From Butyrivibrio sp. (GTDB lineage: Bacteria; Bacillota_A; Clostridia; Lachnospirales; Lachnospiraceae), in NCBI RefSeq assembly GCF_024699075.1, contig NZ_JAILQF010000182.1, forward strand, positions 1 through 18,107: DNA of 18,107 bases, in the 5' to 3' direction. The stretch's first letter is position 1, and each line of letters opens with the position of its first letter. Below the pieces are notes generated by a model that was not told the origin of the DNA, ran no database searches, and was given only the letters and a program-made list of their open reading frames with translations. Of the stretch, positions 7,386 to 15,179 are shown one piece after another. Both the position numbers and the translations under genes were made by a program.

Positions 7386-8678
7386 ATGAAAAAAGCTTTT
7401 ATCAGCAAAGAACAGGCAGAAGCAATTGCCAAAGAGTATCCAACCCCCTTTTATATATATGATGAAAAGGCCATCAGAGAAAATGCCCGCGCTGTAAACA
7501 AGGCATTTTCATGGAATAAAGGTTTCCGTGAGTATTTCGCAGTTAAAGCTACTCCTAATCCGGAACTCCTTAAGATATTACTTGAAGAAGGATGCGGTTT
7601 CGACTGTTCATCCATGGCAGAGCTGGTTCTTTCAAGAGCAGTAGGTGCAAAAGGTTCAGATATTATGTTTTCTTCTAATGACACACCTGTAGAAGAATTC
7701 TTCTATGCTGATGAACTTGGAGCTATCATAAATCTTGATGATCTTACACATGTAGATTACTTTGTTGACAATAACATTCCTTTCCAGGAAACTATGTGCT
7801 GCAGATTTAATCCGGGCGGCGTATTTAAGATGAGTAACGGAATCATGGATAATCCTGGAGATTCCAAGTATGGAATGTCTGAAGAGCAGATGGCTCAGGC
7901 TTTTACAAAAATGATGGAAAGAGGCGTTAAGCATTTTGGAATTCACGCTTTTCTTGCCAGCAATACAGTTACTAATGAATATTATCCTCAGCTTGCAGGT
8001 CAGCTTTTCGAACTGGCTATAAGACTTAAAAAGGCTACCGGAGCTGACATTACTTTCATCAATCTTTCAGGCGGAGTAGGAATCCCGTATACACCTGATC
8101 AGACTGCTAATGATATTGCAGTTATAGGTGAGGGAGTACACAAAAAGTTTGATGAGATCATGGTTCCTGCTGGTCTTTCTGATGTAGCTATCTATACAGA
8201 GATGGGAAGATTTATGATGGGACCTTATGGAAGCCTTGTTACAAGAGCTATTCATGAGAAGCATATCTATAAAGAGTACATAGGAGTTGATGCTTGTGCA
8301 GCTAATCTTATGCGCCCTGCTATGTATGGCTCTTATCATCATATTACTGTTCTTGGCAAAGAGAATGAGCCTTGCGATTGTACATATGATGTGACAGGTT
8401 CACTTTGTGAGAATAATGATAAGTTTGCTATAGATAGAAAGCTTCCCAAGATTGAAATGGGCGATCTTATCTATATTCATGATGCCGGTGCACATGGATT
8501 TGCGATGGGTTATAATTATAATGGTCGTCTGTGGAGTAGTGAGCTTTTATTACAAGAAGACGGAAGCGTTAGATGTATAAGAAGAGCTCAGACTATGAGA
8601 GATTATTTTGCAACATTCGATGAGCTTCCTATAATGGGTGCTATCGAAGATGCCATACAGGAATCCGGTCAGCTTTGA
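7386..8678 (+). CDS. lysA: Diaminopimelate decarboxylase (LysA family, atypical)
   Basis: This 430-residue PLP enzyme of the alanine-racemase fold should decarboxylate meso-diaminopimelate to L-lysine. Seen: the PLP lysine K54 in YFAVKATPNP, NLSGGVGIPY (226-235) as the phosphate loop, C341-E342 in the CENNDKFAIDR segment, and DAGAHGFAMGYNYNGR (366-381), all in LysA order. Two motifs are unusual: the family HIGS segment reads AFLAS (188-192), with Phe where a His normally stacks on PLP, and EPGR reads EMGR (272-275). It may be a distinct LysA subgroup or act on a related substrate. The binding site AAAGG (7369-7373) is rather far from the ATG (12 bases). The neighbouring aspartate aminotransferase fits a lysine/aspartate role. 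Confidence 0.85.
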   Translation: MKKAFISKEQAEAIAKEYPTPFYIYDEKAIRENARAVNKAFSWNKGFREYFAVKATPNPELLKILLEEGCGFDCSSMAELVLSRAVGAKGSDIMFSSNDTPVEEFFYADELGAIINLDDLTHVDYFVDNNIPFQETMCCRFNPGGVFKMSNGIMDNPGDSKYGMSEEQMAQAFTKMMERGVKHFGIHAFLASNTVTNEYYPQLAGQLFELAIRLKKATGADITFINLSGGVGIPYTPDQTANDIAVIGEGVHKKFDEIMVPAGLSDVAIYTEMGRFMMGPYGSLVTRAIHEKHIYKEYIGVDACAANLMRPAMYGSYHHITVLGKENEPCDCTYDVTGSLCENNDKFAIDRKLPKIEMGDLIYIHDAGAHGFAMGYNYNGRLWSSELLLQEDGSVRCIRRAQTMRDYFATFDELPIMGAIEDAIQESGQL

Positions 8679-8722
8679 TAATATTGAAGATGCCATACAG
8701 GATTTTGATCAGCTTAAATAAT
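8643..8722 (+). repeat. Tandem duplication of the 3' end of lysA
   Basis: Positions 8643-8682, which hold the last 11 sense codons and stop of lysA, are repeated directly at 8683-8722 with 33 of 40 bases identical. The second copy lies after the stop and is out of frame because the period is 40. Confidence 0.8.
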
Positions 8723-8783
8723 TAAGTATATTCGGGCATAACATGCTCTATGATTATATTTGGAAGGTGGAGAAACAAAGGCA

Positions 8784-10094
8784 ATGAAGAACGCAAAGAG
8801 TGATGTGAAGAAGTACACAGAAATGTCTAAGGAGGAGCTTACATCAGAGCTTGCTTCTCTTAAGAAAGAGTACGAAAAGTATCAGGCAATGGAGATGACA
8901 CTTGATATGAGTCGTGGTAAGCCATGCAAAGAGCAGCTTGATCTTTCTATGGGAATGATGGATGTTTTAAGTTCAGACTCAGATCTTGTATGTGAAGATG
9001 GTACAGATTGTCGTAACTATGGTGTACTTACAGGTATTGATGAAGCTAAAGAGCTTCTTTCCGATATGATGGAGAACAATCCTGATAATATTATTATCTT
9101 TGGTAATTCTTCTCTTAATGTTATGTATGATTGCATAAGCCGTTCATTTACTCATGGTGTAATGGGCAATACTCCATGGTGCAAGCTTGATAAAGTTAAG
9201 TGGCTGTGCCCTGCACCTGGATATGACAGACATTTTGCCATAACAGAGTACTTTGGTATCGAGATGATCCCTGTTCCTATGTCACCTGAAGGTCCTGATA
9301 TGGATATGATCGAGAAGCTTGTTGCTGAAGATGAGAGCATAAAGGGAATCTGGTGCGTGCCGAAATATTCCAATCCTCAGGGATATTCATATTCAGATGT
9401 AACAGTAAGACGTTTTGCAAACCTTAAACCAGCTGCACATGATTTCCGTATATACTGGGATAATGCTTATGGTATCCATCATTTGTATGACAAAGAGCAG
9501 GACTATCTTATTGAGATTCTTGCTGAATGTAAGAAGGCAGGAAATCCTGATCTTGTATATAAATTTGCTTCAACATCAAAGATTACTTTCCCTGGCTCCG
9601 GTATAGCTGCAATGGCTACAAGTCTTAATAATATGGAAGATATTGTTAAGCAGATGGGATTCCAGACAATCGGTCACGATAAGGTTAATCAGCTTCGTCA
9701 TGTTAGATATTTCAAGGATATCCATGGAATGGTCGAACACATGAAAAAACAGGCTGATATCTTAAGACCTAAGTTTGAAGCAGTAGAGAATATTTTTGAA
9801 GAGAATCTTGGCGGACTTGGAATCGGTGAGTGGACTAATCCAAAGGGCGGATATTTTATAAGCTTCGATTCTATGCCTGGATGTGCCAAGAAGATTGTTG
9901 CATATTGTAAGAAGGCCGGAGTTAAGCTTACAGGCGCAGGATCTACATATCCTTATCACAAGGATCCTACAGATAGTAATATCCGTATTGCTCCTACATA
10001 TCCTTCACTTGCTGACCTTAAAACTGCAGCAACACTCTTTACACTTTGTGTTAAATATGTAAGTGTCGAGAAATTATTATCTACAATGGACTGA
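8784..10094 (+). CDS. Aspartate aminotransferase, type Ic (PLP-dependent class I/II fold)
   Basis: A 436-residue aminotransferase that matches the type Ic aspartate aminotransferase group (MocR-like aminotransferase Pfam family), interconverting aspartate/2-oxoglutarate and oxaloacetate/glutamate. Seen: LDMSRGKP (40-47), characteristic of this group; CPAPGYDRH (142-150); YSNPQGYS (195-202); the PLP-phenol aspartate in YWDNAYG (D226); the PLP lysine K266 in ASTSKITFPGSG; and the substrate-carboxylate arginine R401 in NIRIAPTYP. I start at the ATG at 8784, with AAGGTGGAG (8764-8772) upstream, because family members begin shortly before the YTEMSKEEL segment; an in-frame TTG at 8760 would add eight residues and consume that binding site. 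It follows lysA by 105 bases, and aspartate feeds the lysine branch. Confidence 0.85.
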   Translation: MKNAKSDVKKYTEMSKEELTSELASLKKEYEKYQAMEMTLDMSRGKPCKEQLDLSMGMMDVLSSDSDLVCEDGTDCRNYGVLTGIDEAKELLSDMMENNPDNIIIFGNSSLNVMYDCISRSFTHGVMGNTPWCKLDKVKWLCPAPGYDRHFAITEYFGIEMIPVPMSPEGPDMDMIEKLVAEDESIKGIWCVPKYSNPQGYSYSDVTVRRFANLKPAAHDFRIYWDNAYGIHHLYDKEQDYLIEILAECKKAGNPDLVYKFASTSKITFPGSGIAAMATSLNNMEDIVKQMGFQTIGHDKVNQLRHVRYFKDIHGMVEHMKKQADILRPKFEAVENIFEENLGGLGIGEWTNPKGGYFISFDSMPGCAKKIVAYCKKAGVKLTGAGSTYPYHKDPTDSNIRIAPTYPSLADLKTAATLFTLCVKYVSVEKLLSTMD

Positions 10095-10100
10095 TATTAT

Positions 10101-10282
10101 GACGTAAGGGTCAAAAGTCATTTCGATTCGAGCTTGCTCGAAATCGAATATGAATTTATGACCCGTCAAACATGAGCAAAGTAGCACGTAGTGCGGATTT
10201 GTGAATGTTTGAGGATTGTGGGAGTTTCGTAGAAACGGAACAATCCGGTAGTCATATGGTGTCAAAAGGAACTTTTGACACC
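10101..10282 (+). repeat. Multi-hairpin intergenic element (MITE-like or structured RNA)
   Basis: Nearly every base can pair. GGGTCA (10108-10113) closes with TGACCC (10159-10164) around a long stem built from TCGATT, CGAGC and their partners. TCAAACAT (10166-10173) pairs with ATGTTTGA (10205-10212), enclosing GCAC-GTA-GTGC. GGATTGT (10213-10219) pairs with ACAATCC (10240-10246) around TTTCGT-AGAA-ACGGAA. GGTGTCAAAAG (10258-10268) pairs perfectly with CTTTTGACACC (10272-10282). In addition GTCAAAAG near the left end (10110-10117) can pair with CTTTTGAC at the right end, like terminal inverted repeats. No clear target duplication is visible. The last hairpin could also end aminotransferase transcription. 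Confidence 0.6.
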
Positions 10283-10339
10283 TACCTTATATTTTTATAA
10301 AGAGACTTGTTGACATTAGTTATATAATGGGTAGAATCC

Positions 10340-11227
10340 ATGGAAGAAACTATTGACGAATTCATAAGTTATTTAGGCAATGTCAGAGAAGCAAAAGAGA
10401 ATTCATTACAGTCATACAGGCGTGATCTTACACGCCTGATGATTGCTATGCGCAAAGAGAATATAAACAGCTGGTCGGAAGTTACTGAAGACCAGCTTTC
10501 TTCGTATGTAAGTAATATGAATGAGCAGCTTATGGCAGATACTACAATATCAAGACATATTTCATCCATTCGTTCTTTTTGGCATTTTATGGTTGAAAAT
10601 GGTGAGCTTGATAATGATATAACCGATGGCTTAAAAGCACCACATATAGAGAAGACACTTCCTAAGATCCTTACTGAGCGTGAGATAGCGTCTCTTTTAG
10701 AACAGCCTGATCTGAATACTCCTAAGGGCAAAAGAGATAAGGCTATGCTGGAGCTTCTCTTTGCTACCGGCATACGTGTAAGTGAAATAGCCAGCTTAAA
10801 GATAGATGATATAGAATTCAGACTTAACTGTATCGACTTTAAAAGCTTTGGACAGGACAGAATAGTTCCTTTTGGTCATCATGCAAGAAGCGCCATAATG
10901 GACTACTTAAAGGGCGGAAGACTTAAGCTTCTTGGTGATACTTATGATGAAGGTATACTATTTCTATCGGCAACAGGTGGAAAAGCCATGAGCAGACAGG
11001 GTGTGTGGAAGATGATCAAGAAGTATGGAAAAATGGCTGGAATTAAATCAGACATAACGCCGTTTTCCATAAGACATACTTTCGCTTCTCATATGATAGA
11101 AAATGGCGCCGATATCCAGGTTGTCCAGGAAATGCTCGGTCATATAGATATTGCTTCTACTCAGAAGTATGCTGATAATAAGCATAATTATATAAGAGAG
11201 ATATATCAGAGAACTCAGCCAAGATAA
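10340..11227 (+). CDS. xerD: XerD-like tyrosine recombinase with substituted catalytic residues
   Basis: This 295-residue protein has a SAM-like N-terminal DNA-binding domain (about 1-90) and a tyrosine recombinase catalytic domain (about 107-290), the length and order of XerC/XerD, which resolve chromosome dimers at dif. Present: R146 in ATGIRVSEI, R245 in SIRHTFASH, H268 in MLGHIDI and the nucleophile Y277 in STQKYAD. Changed: the first His of the HxxR motif is Phe (F242, in TPFSIRH), and the GKGxKER hairpin lysine is replaced (FKSFGQDRIVP), with K168 one position off. It may be a divergent XerD, a slow enzyme or a partner subunit. The start has only a weak binding site. TATAAT at 10323-10328 would give a very short leader. 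Whether it is the main XerD cannot be told here. Confidence 0.8.
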   Translation: MEETIDEFISYLGNVREAKENSLQSYRRDLTRLMIAMRKENINSWSEVTEDQLSSYVSNMNEQLMADTTISRHISSIRSFWHFMVENGELDNDITDGLKAPHIEKTLPKILTEREIASLLEQPDLNTPKGKRDKAMLELLFATGIRVSEIASLKIDDIEFRLNCIDFKSFGQDRIVPFGHHARSAIMDYLKGGRLKLLGDTYDEGILFLSATGGKAMSRQGVWKMIKKYGKMAGIKSDITPFSIRHTFASHMIENGADIQVVQEMLGHIDIASTQKYADNKHNYIREIYQRTQPR

Positions 11228-11229
11228 TA

Positions 11230-11286
11230 AAAACCTTCGTATTAGTATATGACTTTATAGCAATCATATATCAATACGAAGGTTTT
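11230..11286. terminator. Bidirectional terminator between xerD and the DAHP synthase gene
   Basis: AAAACCTTCGTATT (11230-11243) pairs perfectly with AATACGAAGGTTTT (11273-11286). An inner stem, ATATGA (11247-11252) with TCATAT (11264-11269), extends it. A and T runs on the two sides let it serve both convergent genes. Confidence 0.85.
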
Positions 11287-11335
11287 ATTACATATAGATA
11301 AAAAGCAAATTGCGAGTTTGATGTATATTTTATAA

Positions 11336-12364
11336 TCAGCTAAGCTCTGCGATATCGTAGAGAAGCTTTTCTGTTGCAGCCCATCCAAGGCATGGATCTG
11401 TGATGGACTTACCATAGATTCCTTCACCTATCTTCTGAGCACCTTCTTCAATATAGCTTTCGATCATAACACCCTTTACAAGTTTTCTGATCTCATCTGA
11501 ATGCTGGCGGCTATGAAGCACCTCTTTGACAATTCTAACCTGTTCACGATATTTTTTGCCGGAGTTATTGTGATTAGAATCAACGATAACTGCAGGATTG
11601 ACTATATCCTGTTCCTGGTAGAGCTGATTAACGAGGCTTAAATCTTCATAATGATAGTTTGGTATATTACGTCCGTTCTTGTTCTGAGATCCACGAAGAA
11701 CACAGTGAGCAAGAGGGTTACCGGATGTATTAACCTCATATCCTCTGTAAAGGAAAGAATGAGGACGCTGAGCTGCATAGATGGAATTGAGCATTACTGT
11801 AAGATATCCGCTTGTGGGATTCTTCATTCCAGCAGGTACATCAAAACCGCTGGCAGTCATTCTGTGCTGTTGATCTTCAACTGAACGGGCACCTATTGCT
11901 ACATATGAGAGAATATCCTCAACATATCCCCAGTTTTCAGGATAGAGCATTTCATCTGCAGAAGTAAGTCCTGACTCTTCGATTGCACGGATGTGCATGT
12001 GACGCATGGCAATAAGACCCTGTCTGAAATCAGGCTTTCCTTCAGGATCTGGCTGTGAGGTGATTCCTTTATAACCTTCTCCTGTTGTACGTGGCTTATT
12101 GGTATAGATACGAGGAATAAGTATGAGCTTATCTTTTACCTTATCGTTAACTTTGGCAAGACGTGATACGTAGTCGATAACAGCTTCTTCATTATCTGCT
12201 GAACAAGGTCCTACAATAACAAGAAATTTATCGCTTTTACCTGTAAAGACATCGGCAATAGCTTTATCTCTTTCTTTCTTGATCTCTTTCAGTGATGCTG
12301 CAACAGGGAATTCTTCCTGTATTTCCTGCGGTGTTGGAACCTTTTGAATGTACTCGAATGACAT
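11336..12364 (-). CDS. aroF: 3-deoxy-7-phosphoheptulonate (DAHP) synthase, class I
   Basis: This 342-residue enzyme condenses phosphoenolpyruvate and erythrose 4-phosphate, the first step of the shikimate pathway to aromatic amino acids. The metal ligands of the AroF/G/H type are all visible: C54 in VGPCSADN, H265 in SNHNNSGK, E302 in MIESYIEEG and D323 in SITDPCLGW. KPRTT (90-94) and GARSVEDQQHR (158-168) bind substrate phosphates. The insert reads TGEGYKG where many members have TVGWKG. No extra ACT or chorismate mutase domain is present. AAAGGAG (12369-12375) lies just before the ATG. It is a lone gene with its own leader. The symbol is by family; which feedback type (AroF, AroG or AroH) it belongs to cannot be read from sequence. 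Confidence 0.93.
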   Translation of the reverse strand: MSFEYIQKVPTPQEIQEEFPVAASLKEIKKERDKAIADVFTGKSDKFLVIVGPCSADNEEAVIDYVSRLAKVNDKVKDKLILIPRIYTNKPRTTGEGYKGITSQPDPEGKPDFRQGLIAMRHMHIRAIEESGLTSADEMLYPENWGYVEDILSYVAIGARSVEDQQHRMTASGFDVPAGMKNPTSGYLTVMLNSIYAAQRPHSFLYRGYEVNTSGNPLAHCVLRGSQNKNGRNIPNYHYEDLSLVNQLYQEQDIVNPAVIVDSNHNNSGKKYREQVRIVKEVLHSRQHSDEIRKLVKGVMIESYIEEGAQKIGEGIYGKSITDPCLGWAATEKLLYDIAELS

Positions 12365-12380
12365 GGTGCTCCTTTCAAAA

Positions 12381-12410
12381 ATGGTAAAAATAGTATAGTT
12401 TTTTTACCAT
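12381..12410 (-). promoter_or_regulatory. Leader hairpin of the DAHP synthase gene
   Basis: ATGGTAAAAA (12381-12390) and TTTTTACCAT (12401-12410) are perfect inverted 10-base arms around a 10-base loop. Read in gene direction, the stem is followed by TTTTT and then the ribosome binding site, so it could be a weak attenuator-type terminator or an operator. Confidence 0.45.
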
Positions 12411-12428
12411 AAAATACTTTTGTGCTTT

Positions 12429-12444
12429 GGCGCTTTAAAGCGCC
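12429..12444. promoter_or_regulatory. GC-rich palindrome at the DAHP synthase start of transcription
   Basis: GGCGCTTTAAAGCGCC is a perfect 16-base palindrome that stands out in an AT-rich gap. It begins about 8 bases downstream of the predicted -10 box, where the RNA should start, a classic place for a repressor operator. The same bases would form a hairpin at the very 5' end of the RNA. Confidence 0.5.
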
Positions 12445-12451
12445 GATATAA

Positions 12452-12460
12452 AGTATAACA
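12452..12460 (-). promoter_or_regulatory. Extended -10 promoter of the DAHP synthase gene
   Basis: On the minus strand TGTTATACT forms an extended -10 element (TG, one base, TATACT). There is no convincing -35 box, which extended -10 promoters can do without. Confidence 0.5.
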
Positions 12461-12756
12461 TATTTTCCATAAAAATAAAGATGTTATTAATTATTTTAAG
12501 TAATTAAATAAAAGTCAAGTAAAATTGTAAGAAGAGCTAAATATTATTTGGTTTAAATATGAAGAATAATGGATTGAACACAGAAACATTTTAATAATTT
12601 AAAGAGTGAGCATATATAGAATAATGAAAATTCATTAAAAATACCCCAAAATATGTCGTTCATCCTATAAAACTAACGTTCTGTCAGATTTTATGTGATA
12701 TTCTATAAAACAGTGCTACATTATAATTATCAAAAAAAATAATATGAGGTGCGTTA
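12461..12756 (+). promoter_or_regulatory. AT-rich gap with candidate promoter(s) of the MoxR operon
   Basis: The gap between the divergent DAHP synthase and MoxR genes is very AT-rich. CTGTCA (12681-12686) and TATAAA (12704-12709) are 17 bases apart and form the best plus-strand promoter. A perfect TATAAT (12722-12727) lacks a -35 partner. A 9-base direct repeat CTATAAAAC occurs at 12665 and 12703. I see nothing else between 12461 and 12660. Confidence 0.35.
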
Positions 12757-13755
12757 ATGAATGTTCAGATAAGTAATGAAGATTTTGCCTGGTCACAGCA
12801 GGCTATAGGAAAGCTCTCAAGATATTTTGAGCAAAATGTCGTAGGGCAGAAACTTTTGGAAAGGTCAATGATAGCTGCACTGCTTGGTAATGGCCATGTA
12901 CTTGTAGAGTCAGTTCCTGGACTTGCAAAGACTACAGCAGCGAGAGCTCTGGCTGATGCTGTTGGCGGAAAATTTTCAAGAATTCAGTGTACTCCTGACC
13001 TTTTGCCGGGAGATATAGTTGGTACACAGATATACAGACAGGACTCTGGCAAGTTTGAAACAGTTCTTGGACCTGTATTTGCTAATATTGTACTTCTTGA
13101 TGAGATCAACAGATCAAGTGCAAAGACACAGAGTGCGATGCTTGAGGCCATGCAGGAGAAACAGGTTACAATTGGCGGAAACTCATATCATATGCCTGAA
13201 GATACATTTTTTGTAATAGCTACGCAGAACCCCATTGAGCAGGAAGGAACATATCCGCTTTCTGAGGCACAGGCAGATCGTTTCCTTATTAAAGAGAAGA
13301 TATCTTATCCGTCTATTCAGGAAGAGGTATCAATCCTTAATATGATGGAAGCGATTGATAATGACGTGATCAAAGAGAAGCAACCACCTGTTCTTTCTAT
13401 AGCAGAGATTGCAAGGCTTCAGAAGATTGTAGCAGGTATATACTGCGATCCTACAGTCAAGAATTATATAGCTGCAATTGTAGCAGCAACAAGATGTGCA
13501 GATCAGTATCTGCCTGTAAATCTTAAAGGTTATGTAAGTCTTGGTGCCAGCCCTCGTGCAACTATAGCTTTCCTTAAGATGGGTAAGGCTCTTGCTCTTA
13601 TGCAGGGAAGACTTTTCGTAACACCTGATGATGTTAAGAGTATTTCAAGACAGGTGCTCAGACACCGTATATCGCTTCGCTACCTTGCGGCAGCAGATGG
13701 AATCAATGAGGACATGATTGTAGATGGTATTGTAAGAGCAATCAGAACTCCGTGA
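12757..13755 (+). CDS. MoxR-family AAA+ ATPase
   Basis: A 332-residue AAA+ ATPase of the MoxR/RavA group, chaperone-like ATPases that work with VWA-domain partners. Seen: Walker [11 protein letters not shown] (51-60, K58), Walker [10 protein letters not shown] (111-119, D115/E116), sensor 1 IATQNP (154-159, N158), the segment [14 protein letters not shown] with the likely arginine finger R175, and sensor 2 GASPRA (R267). All catalytic residues are intact and the length is normal. GAGGTG (12746-12751) precedes the ATG. It is the first gene of an operon with DUF58 and two VWA proteins, the typical MoxR arrangement, so those are its probable clients or adaptors. Confidence 0.95.
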   Translation: MNVQISNEDFAWSQQAIGKLSRYFEQNVVGQKLLERSMIAALLGNGHVLVESVPGLAKTTAARALADAVGGKFSRIQCTPDLLPGDIVGTQIYRQDSGKFETVLGPVFANIVLLDEINRSSAKTQSAMLEAMQEKQVTIGGNSYHMPEDTFFVIATQNPIEQEGTYPLSEAQADRFLIKEKISYPSIQEEVSILNMMEAIDNDVIKEKQPPVLSIAEIARLQKIVAGIYCDPTVKNYIAAIVAATRCADQYLPVNLKGYVSLGASPRATIAFLKMGKALALMQGRLFVTPDDVKSISRQVLRHRISLRYLAAADGINEDMIVDGIVRAIRTP

Positions 13756-13770
13756 AAGGAATAAGACCAT

Positions 13771-14703
13771 ATGATGGGGAAAAAGCATAATGCAAATCCG
13801 CTCAGGCTTCGCCCTGACTATGAGGCATTAAACCTTCCGGCAGCAGAAATACATTTTAACAACTTTTCAAAGACAATAGGCCGCACTGATGGTGCTTTCA
13901 GATCTGTTTTCAGAGGTAGAAGCATGGAACTTGAGGATCTGAGAGAGTACGTAGCTGGTGATAATCTGCGTGATATTGACTGGAAATCTTCTTCAAGAAC
14001 AGGCGAGATCCTTGTAAGGAACTATGTTGCAGACAAGAAGAGAAGATTTATGTTTGTAGTGGATACGGGCAAGAATATGCTTGGAGCTATGCCGGATGGC
14101 CATTCCAAGACGGCAGCAGGTATCATAACTGCGGCAAGTGCAGCCTATATGTGCACTAAAGCGGGCGCTGAATACCAGATAATTGGAGGCTTGGAAGCAG
14201 GAAGAGTAGAAAGATATTCAAGCGGTCCCGGATTTTTGGAAGGACAGTTAAGGCGCCTTGAAGGATGCTATAATATGAGCGTTAAGCTCGCGGGCAAAAG
14301 AAAAAAGGATCTTTCAAATGAATTTAACATGCAGCTTAAACGAATAGTGGCAACTCCAATGAGAAGTGTCTCTCTTTTTCTGATAACCGATCTGTATGGA
14401 GTGTTAACTCTTGATGACAGGCTTATAAAGAGTATATGTACTGTTCGTGATCTGTATGTGATCTTAATGGAAGATGCAGACTGGGGAAGCAGTCATATTT
14501 ATAATGCTCAGACTGGTGTGGCTGTTTCTGAATATCTGTCTTATTCTTCAAGTATGGCGGATGAGATCAGCACGAAAAAAGCAGATCTTTTGTCCAAAGC
14601 GATGAGAAATCTTCGCGCATGCGGCGCTTCTTATGATATAGTCAGAAGCACGCAGGATATAACGGAATCAATAATTAAAGTATTAAACAAGGGAGTGGGC
14701 TGA
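13771..14703 (+). CDS. DUF58 domain protein (VWA-like)
   Basis: A 310-residue soluble protein with the DUF58 signature DLREYVAGDNLRDIDWKSSS (56-75), followed by RNYVADKKRRFMFVVDTGKN. DUF58 proteins regularly sit next to MoxR ATPases and carry a VWA-like fold; their biochemical role is unknown. The position where a metal-binding DxSxS motif would be expected reads DTGKN (98-102), so metal-dependent adhesion is doubtful. There is no membrane segment, unlike some family members. AAAGGA (13755-13760) overlaps the MoxR stop. Two ATGs in tandem are possible starts. Its stop overlaps the next start as TGATG, which implies translational coupling. Confidence 0.9.
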   Translation: MMGKKHNANPLRLRPDYEALNLPAAEIHFNNFSKTIGRTDGAFRSVFRGRSMELEDLREYVAGDNLRDIDWKSSSRTGEILVRNYVADKKRRFMFVVDTGKNMLGAMPDGHSKTAAGIITAASAAYMCTKAGAEYQIIGGLEAGRVERYSSGPGFLEGQLRRLEGCYNMSVKLAGKRKKDLSNEFNMQLKRIVATPMRSVSLFLITDLYGVLTLDDRLIKSICTVRDLYVILMEDADWGSSHIYNAQTGVAVSEYLSYSSSMADEISTKKADLLSKAMRNLRACGASYDIVRSTQDITESIIKVLNKGVG

Positions 14704-15179
14704 TGGAATTCTCAATTTCTCTTCAAAATGCATTTTTTGATGACAAATATTTATACATAATCTTAATATCTCTTGTTCTGGCATCACTTATATGCTTTGT
14801 CACATTTTGTCTTATAAGGGTCGAAAAGCCTGTAGTTTCAGTTGTAAATAAACCTGCAGACAAGACCGGTGACATGATAGAGCAAAAGCGCAGAGAGACT
14901 CTGTCTAAGCTTAATCTGCTTGATGAAAAGTATAGAAGAAATGAGATAAGCGTAAGAGAGACAAGTACTATCATAAGTATTACAGTAAGAGATTTCTTGT
15001 CTTATGTTACCGGTAAGGAGATGGATTGCAGCACTCTTACTGAGATGTATAAATGGAACAGCAAAGATCTTACAAAGCTTATTGGATGTCTTTATGGCGC
15101 AGAGTTTTCAAAATATTCAGCAAAGGATGCAGCAAACTTTTTAAGAGATGCTAAAAGACTGGTGGCAGCATGGAGATAG
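14703..15179 (+). CDS. Small membrane protein of the MoxR/Bat operon (DUF4381-like position)
   Basis: A 158-residue protein with one membrane helix at about 16-38 (YLYIILISLVLASLICFVTF) and a cytoplasmic domain of about 110 residues, predicted helical and charged. I recognise no motif. In Bat/MoxR operons a small membrane protein such as DUF4381 usually sits between the DUF58 and VWA genes, and this one fills that place. It overlaps the DUF58 stop by one base and the following VWA gene by ten bases, so the three should be made in fixed ratio. Confidence 0.7.
   Translation: MEFSISLQNAFFDDKYLYIILISLVLASLICFVTFCLIRVEKPVVSVVNKPADKTGDMIEQKRRETLSKLNLLDEKYRRNEISVRETSTIISITVRDFLSYVTGKEMDCSTLTEMYKWNSKDLTKLIGCLYGAEFSKYSAKDAANFLRDAKRLVAAWR

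Noticed and set aside
10310..10328. TTGACA and TATAAT upstream of xerD as one promoter
   Set aside because: They are only 7 bases apart, far too close for a sigma-A promoter. The TATAAT alone might still be used.
12442..12449. GCCGATAT, a perfect sigma-28 -10 sequence on the plus strand
   Set aside because: There is no TAAA at the proper distance upstream, and the next plus-strand gene is more than 300 bases away.
12365..12460. T-box or trp-type leader peptide before the DAHP synthase gene
   Set aside because: No T-box core sequence and no short frame rich in Trp, Phe or Tyr is visible.
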